Positions 9,338 to 18,070 of a stretch of 64,000 nt of DNA are shown piece after piece. A program made the position numbers and the translations under genes. The stretch is taken from positions 98,679 through 162,678 of the forward strand of contig NZ_FTPU01000002.1 in the NCBI RefSeq assembly GCF_900108115.1, given 5' to 3'. Under the pieces are notes generated by a model. It worked only from the letters and a program-made list of their open reading frames with translations. It made no database searches and had not been told where the DNA came from. The stretch comes from Epilithonimonas bovis DSM 19482 (GTDB taxonomy: Bacteria; Bacteroidota; Bacteroidia; Flavobacteriales; Weeksellaceae). Numbering within the stretch: the first letter of the stretch is position 1; each line of letters begins with the position of its first letter.

Positions 9338-10486
9338 CTATTTTTTGTTGAGTACGCTCTGCAAACTGGTCTCTTTTGGCACGACCTGCGTATCATCCTT
9401 GAGAAGGCCAATACCTTCCACAACAATTTTATCCCCTTTTTTAAGGCCAGAAGTCACAGCATAGGTAACACCGTCCGGCAAATCTTCAACCTTGATTTCG
9501 GTGGATTTTACCTTGTTATTGCTACCAATCAGGTAAACAAATACTTTACCCTGAAGTTCATACGTAGCAGCCTGAGGAATAATAATCACATCCTCCATAT
9601 TGTTGGGCAACTGGACTGTTGCACTATATCCGCTTCTTAGTAAACCATTAGGGTTTGCAAAAGTGGCCCTCATAGAAAAAGATCCGGTGTTGGGATCTAC
9701 GAGTCCGCTGATAGATTCTATTTTGCCTTTTTCGTCATACTTACTACCATCAGATAAAATCAAATCCACAAGCGGCGAATTTTTTATCTTATCCTGAATA
9801 GTTGCGCCTGGAGAATGTTTGAAAAACTCCAGCTGCTGCTTCTCATTAATTGAAAAATAAGCATAAATCCTCGAAATATTAGAAACAGTAGTAAGAGCCT
9901 GCGCAGTCGCACTGCTGATGTAACTGCCGGCTTTATAAGGCAAGGTTCCCACCACGCCATTCACAGGGCTGTATAACCTGGTGTAACCCTGATTAACCTG
10001 CGCATTGCTCAACTGAGCCTGAGTCTCTGCCAAAGCTGCTTTGGCTGACTTGAGCGCCAATTCTGCAGCCTGAAGTTCATAGGCAGATATGATTTTTTTA
10101 TCTACAAGCGGTTTGGTTTTTGTAACCTGCATCTGTGCGGTGGCCACTTGTGCCCTTGCACTGTTTACCGTAGCTTGCGCTGCTAATACCGATTGCTCGT
10201 ACTGGGGGTTTCTTATAAGAAATAACAATTGCCCTTTCTTCACCTGGCTGCCTTCGTCCACGTAGATTTTTTCTACAAAACCATCAATCTTAGGACGGAT
10301 TTCCACATTTTCCACACCCTCCAGCCTTGCGGGATATTGTGTGAGATTTTCAGCCGGACCGCTGTTGGCCACAATATACTGATAAGGTTGTGGAGGCAAT
10401 TCTTTATTGTCATCTTTTTTTTCTGACTTGGAGCATGATGTCAAAAGACCTAAAACAACAAAAAAACTAAGCGCGATATTCCTCAT
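9338..10486 (-). CDS. RND efflux periplasmic adaptor (membrane fusion protein)
   Basis: The start is placed at the ATG at 10486 (MRNIALSFFV), because that gives a lipoprotein signal ending LLTSC. An ATG 13 codons upstream would add a non-hydrophobic head. The mature protein (about 365 residues) has a lipoyl/barrel-sandwich half (VEIRPKIDGFVEKIYVDEG), a helical hairpin (residues ~90-160), the second lipoyl half (YSPVNGVVGTLPYKAG), a beta-barrel and a membrane-proximal domain. This is the AcrA/MexA layout. It links the pump to the outer-membrane channel. It is the first gene of the operon. Confidence 0.93.
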   Translation of the reverse strand: MRNIALSFFVVLGLLTSCSKSEKKDDNKELPPQPYQYIVANSGPAENLTQYPARLEGVENVEIRPKIDGFVEKIYVDEGSQVKKGQLLFLIRNPQYEQSVLAAQATVNSARAQVATAQMQVTKTKPLVDKKIISAYELQAAELALKSAKAALAETQAQLSNAQVNQGYTRLYSPVNGVVGTLPYKAGSYISSATAQALTTVSNISRIYAYFSINEKQQLEFFKHSPGATIQDKIKNSPLVDLILSDGSKYDEKGKIESISGLVDPNTGSFSMRATFANPNGLLRSGYSATVQLPNNMEDVIIIPQAATYELQGKVFVYLIGSNNKVKSTEIKVEDLPDGVTYAVTSGLKKGDKIVVEGIGLLKDDTQVVPKETSLQSVLNKK

Positions 10487-10577
10487 AGATAATAATTTAA
10501 GATGCGTTTTCAAACAAACGTTCAAATTTATTGATTAATTATAAAACGTATGTTATGTAATTAATAATAAAATCTAT

Positions 10578-10585
10578 CAAAGATA
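10578..10585 (-). promoter_or_regulatory. -7 promoter box (TATCTTTG) for the RND efflux operon
   Basis: The minus strand reads TATCTTTG 91 bases before the adaptor start, matching the Bacteroidota TAnnTTTG motif. No good -33 element at normal spacing was recognised. Confidence 0.5.
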
Positions 10586-10658
10586 ATCAACAAAAACTAT
10601 TATTGCTGACCATCAAACTGTTGAGGAATAATTTTATTGAATATTTAACACAATTCAA

Positions 10659-10674
10659 TCAAACAATTGTTTGA
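10659..10674. promoter_or_regulatory. 16-bp perfect palindrome, candidate operator of the efflux operon
   Basis: The sequence TCAAACAATTGTTTGA is its own reverse complement. It lies about 75 bases upstream of the efflux -7 box and just after the stop of the next gene. The half-site TCAAACAA occurs again at 10510-10517, inside the putative leader of the adaptor gene. Size and symmetry fit a dimeric TetR-type repressor site, but no TetR gene is in the window. It could also be a chance palindrome in AT-rich DNA. Confidence 0.35.
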
Positions 10675-10682
10675 CCGATGTG

Positions 10683-11453
10683 TCAAACTGGCTTAGAAAC
10701 AACCGGAAGAATCTCGTTTCTGTTAAGGCCAAATTTTTTGGTATCAGATTCTGAGAATTTTTGAGAATAAAAATTAATTTCGGCCTGGAAACCGACACTT
10801 CGTAGCCGGTCAAAATAATCCATGCCATACCAGCGGACATGGTCGTACTGCCCAAAATGTTTTTGACGCTCTTTGGGATCGGTAATTGTAAAATCTTCGT
10901 AAGTTTTCTCCAGTGAATTTTTCATTGGAACCTGAAGGATTCCCCAGCCGCCGGGTTTCATCACGCGGTAAAGTTCAGACATTGCTTTTTTGTCATCTAC
11001 AATATGCTCCAGAACATGATTACATATGATAACATCAAAACTGTTATCAGCAAAAGGCAGATCAAGAATATCGGCTTTTACATCAACAATGGGAGAAAAA
11101 AGATCCGCAGAAGTGTAATCCAGATTATCCATTTTTTTGAAACGGCGCAAAAACTCCTGCTCCGGCGCAATGTGAAGGACTTTTAGTTTTTCGGTGAAAA
11201 ATTGGGTTTCGTTTTGCAGGTAAAGCCACATCTGGCGGTGTCTCTCCAGAGATAAAGTCCCCGGAGACAGCGCATTAGCCCTCTGCTTACCGTAACCATA
11301 GGGCAAAAACCTGCGGTACGATCTGCCATCAATGGGATCATAAAAATTATTCCCTTTAAAAATCTGATAAATAACAGGCCTTGCAAGGATGCTAAGCTGG
11401 ATCAGCGCAGGCCTTGGGATACTGTTTAAGAGAAATTTGGCGAGTTTTTTCAA
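10683..11453 (-). CDS. class I SAM-dependent methyltransferase
   Basis: A 256-residue protein. A Rossmann-type core is seen from about residue 95, with VLHIAPEQEFLRRF in place of a canonical glycine-rich motif I, an aspartate for SAM ribose (TSADLF), and the typical VIICNHVLEHIVDDKKAM and MKPGGWGILQVPM segments of Methyltransf_11 proteins. The first 90 residues form a helical region (RPALIQLSILARPVIYQIF) of unknown role, possibly membrane-associated. It lies 24 bases downstream of the methionine aminopeptidase gene and may be co-transcribed with it. Substrate is unknown. Confidence 0.82.
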   Translation of the reverse strand: MKKLAKFLLNSIPRPALIQLSILARPVIYQIFKGNNFYDPIDGRSYRRFLPYGYGKQRANALSPGTLSLERHRQMWLYLQNETQFFTEKLKVLHIAPEQEFLRRFKKMDNLDYTSADLFSPIVDVKADILDLPFADNSFDVIICNHVLEHIVDDKKAMSELYRVMKPGGWGILQVPMKNSLEKTYEDFTITDPKERQKHFGQYDHVRWYGMDYFDRLRSVGFQAEINFYSQKFSESDTKKFGLNRNEILPVVSKPV

Positions 11454-11477
11454 GGTTTTACCGATGGATTAATCCGA

Positions 11478-12287
11478 TTAAAAATCGATCTGAAAAGCTT
11501 TTTCTTCATCAGACTGGATTCCTAACGCATCATAAATGTATTGATAGGTTGACAGCAAAACGGGTTTTCCGCCAATAATACAGACATCATGCTCAAAATG
11601 TGCCGATGGTTTGTTATCTGCAGTAGTCACCGTCCAGCCGTCTTTGTGGAACTTCACTTTTTCGGTTCCCAAATTAATCATTGGTTCTATGGCGAGCGCG
11701 ATACCGTCTTTCAAAACCTTGCCGCTACCGCTTCTGCCATAATTAGGAACTTGCGGATCCTCATGCATAACGCGGCCAACACCATGGCCAACTAATTCGC
11801 GGACAACACCGTAACCTACCTTCTCGCAGTAGCTTTGGATAGCATAAGAAATATCACCTACACGCTTGCCACGCACACACTGTTCGATGCCTTTGTATAA
11901 AGATTCCTTGGTAACTTTCAATAGCTTTTTGACTTCCGGAGACACCTCACCTACCTCAAACGTGTAAGCATGATCACCCACAAAACCGTTCCAGTCTACA
12001 CCGCAATCCACGGATAAAATGGTACCATCCTCCACAGGAGCAGAATTTGGGATGCCATGAACAACCTGCTCATTGGGTGAGATGCAAAGCGATGCCGGAA
12101 AACCGCCATAGCCTAGAAATGCAGGCTCTGCCCCATGATCTTTTATAAAATCGTGGGCTAATTTGTCCAAATGAAGCGTTGTAACGCCAGGTTTTATCTC
12201 TTTGGCCAGCATTCCTAAAGTTTGGGAAACCAGTCTTGCACTTTGCTTCATCAACCGAAGCTCTTCTATTGTTTTAAGTTGAATCAT
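11478..12287 (-). CDS. map: methionine aminopeptidase, type I
   Basis: A 269-residue enzyme that removes the N-terminal methionine from new proteins. The pita-bread-fold metal ligands are visible in order: the aspartates in SVDCGVDWNGFVGDHAYTF, the His in LVGHGVGRVMHEDPQ, a Glu in AIEPMIN and the last Glu in FEHDVCI. The substrate-positioning histidine sits in FLGYGGFPASLCIS/VVHGIP. Length is normal for the bacterial type I group without an N-terminal extension. It is not beside ribosomal protein genes here, but between two unrelated small genes. Confidence 0.95.
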   Translation of the reverse strand: MIQLKTIEELRLMKQSARLVSQTLGMLAKEIKPGVTTLHLDKLAHDFIKDHGAEPAFLGYGGFPASLCISPNEQVVHGIPNSAPVEDGTILSVDCGVDWNGFVGDHAYTFEVGEVSPEVKKLLKVTKESLYKGIEQCVRGKRVGDISYAIQSYCEKVGYGVVRELVGHGVGRVMHEDPQVPNYGRSGSGKVLKDGIALAIEPMINLGTEKVKFHKDGWTVTTADNKPSAHFEHDVCIIGGKPVLLSTYQYIYDALGIQSDEEKAFQIDF

Positions 12288-12337
12288 ATCTGTAGTGAGA
12301 AATCAAGATAAAAGTAAAAAGAAACAATTTTTCACCT

Positions 12338-12688
12338 TTAATCCAATTTCGTTTTATTTAATATTGCTCCTAAAATATTTTTAATTTCAAAACTTTCTTT
12401 CAGAAGTTTCGTTAAATGTTCCTCATCCGAAACTTCCAATTCCTTGATAATTCTAAGCCAATAGTTTGTTTCTCTGGCTTCTCGTAAGGAAATTCTGATT
12501 TTATTCCGAAAATCAGCTTTAGAAGAACCTGCCTGAGATTCTTCATAATTAGCTCCAATTGAAGTAGAAGATTTTGATAATTGAACTTTTATGACATTCA
12601 ATTCATAAGAACTGGGCAAAGTTTTCAAAAATTTCAGACAATTGACACCGAATATGAATGTTCTATAAAGCAAATCATTTTCCTTCAT
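12338..12688 (-). CDS. four-helix-bundle protein (S23 / 23S rRNA intervening-sequence protein family)
   Basis: A 116-residue protein with the family hallmarks: FLKTLPSSYELNVIKVQLSKS, then SIGANYEESQAG and FRNKIRISLREARETNYWL, ending in a helix ILGAILNK. Members form pentameric four-helix bundles and occur widely as single chromosomal genes; their role is unsettled. In some bacteria they are encoded inside 23S rRNA intervening sequences, but here there is no rRNA nearby. It lies alone between the HAD-type gene and map. Confidence 0.88.
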   Translation of the reverse strand: MKENDLLYRTFIFGVNCLKFLKTLPSSYELNVIKVQLSKSSTSIGANYEESQAGSSKADFRNKIRISLREARETNYWLRIIKELEVSDEEHLTKLLKESFEIKNILGAILNKTKLD

Positions 12689-12726
12689 ACTTGAATCTTT
12701 TGCCTTTATTCTTGTTTATTTTTAAA

Positions 12727-13161
12727 TTACCAAAAAAGACCTTTTTTCTTTTCTTTTTTCATTTTGGAGTAGGCATGAACTTCGCCACCTGCAACCTGAA
12801 ACTCAATCCTTTCGTTAATAATCTGGTAGATCTCTCCCCATCCCGGGAAACCACCCAAATTCCTGTCATCAATAAAAAGATCTGCATCTATTTTTCGGGA
12901 TTGGGTTTCTGAGTCAAAAACTTCGCCCTCAAAACTTGAATTAACAGCGTAGAACTCCAGCCCGTTTTTTCTGCAGAATTCTATAGCATCTTCCAGAGAT
13001 TTGCCATGGCGATACGTCCATAAGATAAGTCTGTAACCTTCGCCCTGAAGTTTTTTGAGTGTTTCGAATGCAAATGTTTTTGCTTTGCCAATGCCCGGGT
13101 AGGCATCCTCTACTACAGTGCCATCAAAATCGATTGCCAGCTTTTTGTTGCTTTTTATCAT
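12727..13161 (-). CDS. small HAD-superfamily protein (BT0820-like hydrolase)
   Basis: A 144-residue protein with HAD motif I near the start (AIDFDGTVVED), a motif-II-like threonine (ILWTYRHG), and the late acidic motif DLFIDDRNLGG. No cap domain is present, which matches the short Bacteroidota proteins of this kind. A phosphatase on a small phosphorylated molecule is possible but not shown. The C-terminal tail is very lysine-rich (KMKKEKKKG). A TATATTTG box lies 27 bases upstream. Confidence 0.78.
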   Translation of the reverse strand: MIKSNKKLAIDFDGTVVEDAYPGIGKAKTFAFETLKKLQGEGYRLILWTYRHGKSLEDAIEFCRKNGLEFYAVNSSFEGEVFDSETQSRKIDADLFIDDRNLGGFPGWGEIYQIINERIEFQVAGGEVHAYSKMKKEKKKGLFW

Positions 13162-13188
13162 TGCTGTGTTATCTCATAAATAAAGATG

Positions 13189-13196
13189 CAAATATA
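13189..13196 (-). promoter_or_regulatory. -7 promoter box (TATATTTG) for the HAD-type gene
   Basis: The minus strand reads TATATTTGC, an exact TAnnTTTG match, 27 bases before the start codon. Confidence 0.55.
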
Positions 13197-13277
13197 CAAA
13201 TTATATCATTTCTTAATCCAAGAAATCATTGAGTATGTATGATATAAAAAATACGCCTGAGGCGCAATTTATTAATT

Positions 13278-14255
13278 TTAGCTTTTAACCCATTTGAAAC
13301 TGTATGGCAAATGCGGTGTGGCAATCCGGTCTGATATTTTCTGAAGCCTGTCGGGCAACTTCATAACATAATCCCTTGCTCTCTCTGCTTTATCATTCAG
13401 GTTTTTGAGGCTGTCAATTTTCCATTCATCAATCAAGTCTTTAAAAATATCGATGTAATCCTGTGCGGTGTACACCATCGCCCTTTGAGCTGCATCAGAA
13501 AAATGCTCCCAAAGTTCGCCAGCTTTTTGTCCTGACTCTCTTAATAAATGCGCCGGCATCACAATTTTCCTGCGCATCATATCTTCAAACGCGAGCATCA
13601 TTCCGCTGGCATCCATGTCAAAAATCCGTGAAGCAAAATCTTTATATGCCTTAGCATGTCGGGCCTCGTCGGCAGCAATGACACCACACATCTGCGCCAG
13701 CTTTTTGTTGCCGGACTGCTTGGCCAAAGTGCCCACTCTCCTGTGCGAAATATTGGTTGCGGTTTCCTGAAAACTGGTGTAGACAAAATTCTTGTACGGG
13801 TCTGAGCTCGTTCCGATATCGAATCCGTCATTGATGAGATGATGCGTAGTGATCTCCATCTCACGCATATTGACACGGCCACAGAGATAGAGATATTTGC
13901 CAAGAAGATCACCATGCCTGTTTTCTTCGGCAGTCCATGCTCTTATCCATTGGGTCCAGCCAACGTTTTCCTGCTGGTTGACACCATCCAGATCCATCAG
14001 CCAGGATTCGTAAGTTGGGAGTGCCTCTTCTGTGATGCAGTCGCCAATCAAAGTTACAAAAAGATCATAAGGCATCTCTCTTGCAAAGGTTTGCAGTTCC
14101 TCTATCTCATATCTAAAATTGTCACTGGAACTATCTGGCAAAAAATCTGAAGGTTGCCAAATTTTCTCTATCGGGGTAAGGTAGGAACTGATGAACTCAG
14201 GCATATTCCCCTCCAGAGTTTTCATTACTTCCAATTGCAATTGTTTATCGTGCAT
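13278..14255 (-). CDS. acyl-ACP desaturase (ferritin-like di-iron)
   Basis: A 325-residue soluble fatty-acid desaturase (FA_desaturase_2 family). The two di-iron motifs are visible: EENRHGDLLGKYL at about residue 130 and DEARHAKAYKDF at about residue 195, both of the ExxH type. The enzyme introduces a double bond into an acyl chain on acyl carrier protein, using O2 and reduced ferredoxin. Such enzymes are common in Flavobacteriia. It has its own -7 box 19 bases upstream and no obvious operon partner. Confidence 0.92.
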   Translation of the reverse strand: MHDKQLQLEVMKTLEGNMPEFISSYLTPIEKIWQPSDFLPDSSSDNFRYEIEELQTFAREMPYDLFVTLIGDCITEEALPTYESWLMDLDGVNQQENVGWTQWIRAWTAEENRHGDLLGKYLYLCGRVNMREMEITTHHLINDGFDIGTSSDPYKNFVYTSFQETATNISHRRVGTLAKQSGNKKLAQMCGVIAADEARHAKAYKDFASRIFDMDASGMMLAFEDMMRRKIVMPAHLLRESGQKAGELWEHFSDAAQRAMVYTAQDYIDIFKDLIDEWKIDSLKNLNDKAERARDYVMKLPDRLQKISDRIATPHLPYSFKWVKS

Positions 14256-14274
14256 CTATAATTATTTGAATTAG

Positions 14275-14282
14275 CAAAGCTA
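14275..14282 (-). promoter_or_regulatory. -7 promoter box (TAGCTTTG) for the desaturase gene
   Basis: The minus strand reads TAGCTTTG 19 bases before the ATG, matching TAnnTTTG. Confidence 0.5.
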
Positions 14283-14337
14283 AACATAAAATATTAATCA
14301 TTGCATAATTTTATGATCTTTAACTTTTCTGCATTAT

Positions 14338-14364
14338 AAAAAGAGCCGGTTAAAAAACCGGCTC
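14338..14364 (-). terminator. intrinsic terminator after gpmI
   Basis: The hairpin arms GAGCCGGTT and AACCGGCTC (14343-14364) are perfectly complementary. On the minus strand the stem is followed by a T run, and it lies just behind the gpmI stop. Confidence 0.85.
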
Positions 14365-14384
14365 AATGATTTTAATTTATATTT

Positions 14385-15911
14385 CTAACTGACAAGGATA
14401 TTGCCTGTCATTTCTTTGGGTATGTCAACGCCCATTACTTTGAGAATCGTTGGCGCCACATCTCCTAATTTACCAGGTTTTAGGTTCCAGGTATGATCTT
14501 TATCCATTACTATAAAAGGAACCAGATTGGTAGAGTGTTGCGTATTAGGTGTACCGTCAGGGTTAATCATTACGTCAGAATTACCATGATCTGCCAGGAT
14601 AAATACAGCATAACCATGCTCGTAAGCTGTGGTAGCTACTTTCTGTATACAGGCGTCAACTGTTTCAGCTGCTTTTACGGCGGCAGAAAAAACACCCGTG
14701 TGCCCTACCATATCTGTATTGGCAAAATTAAGGCAAACAAAATCTGCAGATTCATTTTCCAGCACCGGTACAATGGCATTGGTGATATCATAAGCCGACA
14801 TTTCCGGTTTCAGGTCATAAGTGGCCACATCTTTGGGACTTGGGCAAAGCAAACGCTTCTCCTGAACAAATTCTGCCTCTCTGCCTCCGGAGAAAAAGAA
14901 GGTAACATGGGGATATTTTTCGGTTTCAGCAATTCTGATTTGTGATTTACCTGCAGCTTCCAAAACTTCGCCCATTGTATTTTGAAGTACATTTTCATCA
15001 AAAACAACACGTACATTCTGGAAGGTTTTATCGTAATTGGTTAAGGTTACATAGTACAGATCCAGTTTTTTCATCCCATACTCAGGGAAATCCTGCTGAG
15101 ACAAGACCTCTGTAATCTCACGGCCTCTGTCTGTACGGAAGTTGAAGCAAATCACAACATCATGATCCTCGATCATGGCCACAGGAAAGTGGTTGTTGGC
15201 ACAAACAATTGGTTGGATAAACTCATCGGTAATACCCTCGTCATAAGAATCCTGAATCGCCTGCAAAGGATCTTTGGTCTCTTTACCTACGCCATTTACC
15301 AAAAGGTCGTACGCTAATTTCACACGCTCCCAGCGCTTATCTCTGTCCATGGCGTAATATCTACCAATGACGGATGCCAGTTTTCCTGTAGTCGCATCCA
15401 TATGGTTAATAAGATCTTGTATAAAGCCTTTCCCTGAATGCGGGTCACAGTCGCGCCCATCGGTAAAAGCATGCACAAAAACATTCTCTGTAAACCCATA
15501 TTCATACGCAGCTGTCAACAAGCCTTTTAGGTGGTTGATATGCGAATGCACACCACCATTGGAAACCAATCCAATAAAATGAACTTTTTTATTATTAGCT
15601 TTGGCATATTCAAAAGCTTGCTGGATCACAGGTTCTTTACCCAGGCTGCCATTTTCTACGGCCATATTCAGTTTGACCAGGTTTTGGTAGACAACACGCC
15701 CGGCACCAAGATTCATATGCCCCACTTCGGAGTTTCCCATTTGGCCTGCAGGCAATCCTACAGCCAGTCCGCTGGCCTCCAGCGTGGTATTGGGAAACGT
15801 TTTGAGCGCATAATCTATAAATGGTGTATTGGCCTGAGCAAGGGCTGACACATTAGGATTTGGTCCTAGTCCCCAGCCGTCTAATATGGCAAGAATTGCT
15901 TTTTTTGACAT
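14385..15911 (-). CDS. gpmI: 2,3-bisphosphoglycerate-independent phosphoglycerate mutase
   Basis: A 508-residue metalloenzyme of glycolysis that interconverts 3- and 2-phosphoglycerate through a phosphoserine. It starts MSKKAILAILDGWGLG, with the metal-binding Asp, and has the nucleophile serine in MGNSEVGHMNLGAGR. The phosphatase-domain metal ligands appear later in NFANTDMVGHTG and ILADHGNSDVM. Length matches the family. It stands alone, with a TAAATTTG box 23 bases upstream and a strong terminator downstream. Confidence 0.97.
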   Translation of the reverse strand: MSKKAILAILDGWGLGPNPNVSALAQANTPFIDYALKTFPNTTLEASGLAVGLPAGQMGNSEVGHMNLGAGRVVYQNLVKLNMAVENGSLGKEPVIQQAFEYAKANNKKVHFIGLVSNGGVHSHINHLKGLLTAAYEYGFTENVFVHAFTDGRDCDPHSGKGFIQDLINHMDATTGKLASVIGRYYAMDRDKRWERVKLAYDLLVNGVGKETKDPLQAIQDSYDEGITDEFIQPIVCANNHFPVAMIEDHDVVICFNFRTDRGREITEVLSQQDFPEYGMKKLDLYYVTLTNYDKTFQNVRVVFDENVLQNTMGEVLEAAGKSQIRIAETEKYPHVTFFFSGGREAEFVQEKRLLCPSPKDVATYDLKPEMSAYDITNAIVPVLENESADFVCLNFANTDMVGHTGVFSAAVKAAETVDACIQKVATTAYEHGYAVFILADHGNSDVMINPDGTPNTQHSTNLVPFIVMDKDHTWNLKPGKLGDVAPTILKVMGVDIPKEMTGNILVS

Positions 15912-15933
15912 TTTGATTTTAATTTTGTTATTA

Positions 15934-15941
15934 CAAATTTA
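15934..15941 (-). promoter_or_regulatory. -7 promoter box (TAAATTTG) for gpmI
   Basis: The minus strand reads TAAATTTG 23 bases before the gpmI start, matching TAnnTTTG. Confidence 0.55.
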
Positions 15942-16083
15942 CTGTAATTTTCCTAAAGAACAGAAAATCGTAAGCCAGTAATAACATTAATATTATTTGA
16001 TTCTAAGGCATGATTGATTATCATCAAACTATTGTCTATTTAATAAATATGATTAACTTTAGATTCTTTTTTAAAACATAAAA

Positions 16084-16407
16084 ATGGACTTGAGAGACCA
16101 ACTGAAAAACCTTTTCCCGGAGCATGAAGAACAGGATTTTGAACTGCCAAAAGAAGTTTTTAAGCAAAAAGAACCTTTGGTTTGTAAATTTGAGAAAAAA
16201 GGCCGGAACGGAAAACCTGTCACCCTGATAGAAGGCTGGGAAGGCGATGATGAAGGCCTGAAAGAAATCTCAAAAAAAATAAAAACCAAACTGGGTATTG
16301 GCGGTTCTGAGAAAGACGGCATCATCATCATACAGGGCGATAACCGAGACAAAATTATGGCCATCCTAAAAGATATGGGCTACAAAACAAAACGTGTAGG
16401 AGGTTGA
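16084..16407 (+). CDS. SUI1/YciH-type translation factor homologue
   Basis: A 107-residue protein. The C-terminal two thirds is the SUI1 (eIF1-like) domain, with the conserved KGRNGKPVTLIEGW loop, GDDEGLKEISKKIKTK helix, GIGGSEKDG and IIIQGDNRDKI strands. Bacterial members are thought to act in start-codon selection or ribosome quality control, but are poorly characterised. The N-terminal 35 residues are charged and probably flexible. It is transcribed alone and divergently from gpmI. Confidence 0.9.
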   Translation: MDLRDQLKNLFPEHEEQDFELPKEVFKQKEPLVCKFEKKGRNGKPVTLIEGWEGDDEGLKEISKKIKTKLGIGGSEKDGIIIIQGDNRDKIMAILKDMGYKTKRVGG

Positions 16408-16634
16408 GAATAATTATGAATGGTTAATTCTAAATGATCCATGATTTTATCTTTGTCCTTTAGACACAAAAAACTAGTCAATAACAATAAAATTTAAGGC
16501 ACTGGAAAAATCGTTGATTTTTGCTGACGCCAAACTTGGTGCACAAAAAAAGCAATCCTTTTTATTGATAATCTTTTGCGCCGTTGTGTAGTTTCTCAAA
16601 TCCCTAAATTCCTCAGAAAACAAACTCCCCATTT

Positions 16635-17810
16635 TTGAAACAAATCCCAGATAATCAAATCATCATTATTGGCGCTGGCCCCGCAGGTCTGATGGCAGCG
16701 CAAACGCTTGCCGAAAAAGGCTGTAAAGTCCAGATTTTTGAACAGAATAAAGCTGCGGCCAGAAAGTTTTTGGTTGCAGGACATGGCGGCTTCAACCTGA
16801 CACACAGTGAAGAGTTAGAAACATTCATCCAAAAATATGACGCGCCCGAAATCCAAAATATCGTTAAAAGTTTTGATAACAAAAGCGTTGTAAACTGGCT
16901 TTCTGATCTGAGTATAACAACTTACACCGGAAGCTCTGGCAAGATATTCCCCACAAAAAATTTTAAACCGATTCAGGTTTTGAAAGCTTGGCTGGATAGG
17001 CTGGAACAACTTGGCGTTACGATTCATTATGAACATACTTTTATAGACTTTACAGACGATGAGGTAACTTTGAGAAACAGAGAAAAAGAAATCACAGTCC
17101 AATACAGCAAACTGATTCTGGCAATGGGTGGCGGCTCATGGAAAAAAACAGGTTCTGATGCAAAATGGGTTAATATTTTAAGGTCAAAAAACATAACAAT
17201 TACACCTTTAGCATCTGCCAATTCCGGTTACAATACAGACTCCAGATTTCATCAGCTACAGGGGCAATACCTCAAGAATATCAAAATCTCTTTTGATGGC
17301 AATGATAAAATTGGCGAAGTTGTTTTCACAAAATATGGCATAGAAGGAAGCCCAGTTTATTACCTAAACCGCTTCACAAGACCACATCATTTTCCGTTGA
17401 CTTTAGAAATCGATCTAAAACCCCGTCTTACAGAAGCTGAGATTTCAGAACAATTGAGCAAAACTGATAAAATAAGCCCCATCCTGAAGAGGCAACTGAA
17501 ACTGTCCACAACAGCAATTAATCTTCTGAAAACGCTAGACAAAGAAAATTACACCAACAAAGAAAAACTCTCCGTAATGATCAAAAGATTCCCTATAGAG
17601 GTTTTAAGTCTCCGCCCTATTGATGAAGTCATTTCCACTGCCGGTGGCGTCGCTTTCTCCGCTTTGAACAGCAAGCTGGAACTCAAAGATTATCCCAATG
17701 TTTTTTGTGCCGGAGAAATGATAGATTGGGAAGCTCCAACCGGTGGTTACCTTTTGCAGGCCTGTTTCAGTACAGGATTTTGGGTGGCTAACGAAATTGT
17801 AAATTCTTGA
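16635..17810 (+). CDS. FAD-dependent oxidoreductase, HI0933/YhiN family
   Basis: A 391-residue flavoprotein. The FAD motif GAGPAGLMAAQTLA begins at about residue 13, followed by EQNKAAARKFLVAGHGGFNLTH, typical of the HI0933-like family. The C-terminal AGEMIDWEAPTGGYLLQ closes the FAD site. A TTG start at 16635 is used: a stop at 16605 bounds the frame, no ATG lies between, and the next ATG would cut off the FAD motif. A TATCTTTG box near 16454 would leave a leader of roughly 170 bases. The biochemical role of this family is not known. Confidence 0.86.
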   Translation: MKQIPDNQIIIIGAGPAGLMAAQTLAEKGCKVQIFEQNKAAARKFLVAGHGGFNLTHSEELETFIQKYDAPEIQNIVKSFDNKSVVNWLSDLSITTYTGSSGKIFPTKNFKPIQVLKAWLDRLEQLGVTIHYEHTFIDFTDDEVTLRNREKEITVQYSKLILAMGGGSWKKTGSDAKWVNILRSKNITITPLASANSGYNTDSRFHQLQGQYLKNIKISFDGNDKIGEVVFTKYGIEGSPVYYLNRFTRPHHFPLTLEIDLKPRLTEAEISEQLSKTDKISPILKRQLKLSTTAINLLKTLDKENYTNKEKLSVMIKRFPIEVLSLRPIDEVISTAGGVAFSALNSKLELKDYPNVFCAGEMIDWEAPTGGYLLQACFSTGFWVANEIVNS

Positions 17811-18070
17811 ATTGAACCATAAAAGTCAAAAAGATAATACACCAATAAAGATGCTCAAAACAGAACAAAATAAACAGCTATCAAACTAATTCCTATTTTG
17901 CTCTTCGCTGGAAAAAATTAAATAATAAAAGCCTTTGTGACTCTTGTAGTTTTAATTACAATAAAAAAAGCTTTTATGACTTTTGTGCTTGCAAATAAAG
18001 AATTTTGTTAACTTTAAAACCTTTTTCAACATCTAGATAATTCAATCTTTTAATAAAATAAATTATAAAT

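Noticed and set aside
16506..16522. Hairpin AAAAATC GTT GATTTTT as a terminator after the SUI1 gene.
   Set aside because: The stem is almost purely A/T and lacks a following T run; it may be chance in AT-rich DNA.
17870..18000. AT-rich words such as CTTTTATGACTTTTGTG before the nucleoside phosphorylase gene, recurring loosely at 45210 and 46335, as a further repeat family.
   Set aside because: Only short matches are shared and no ends can be defined; too weak to list as a feature.
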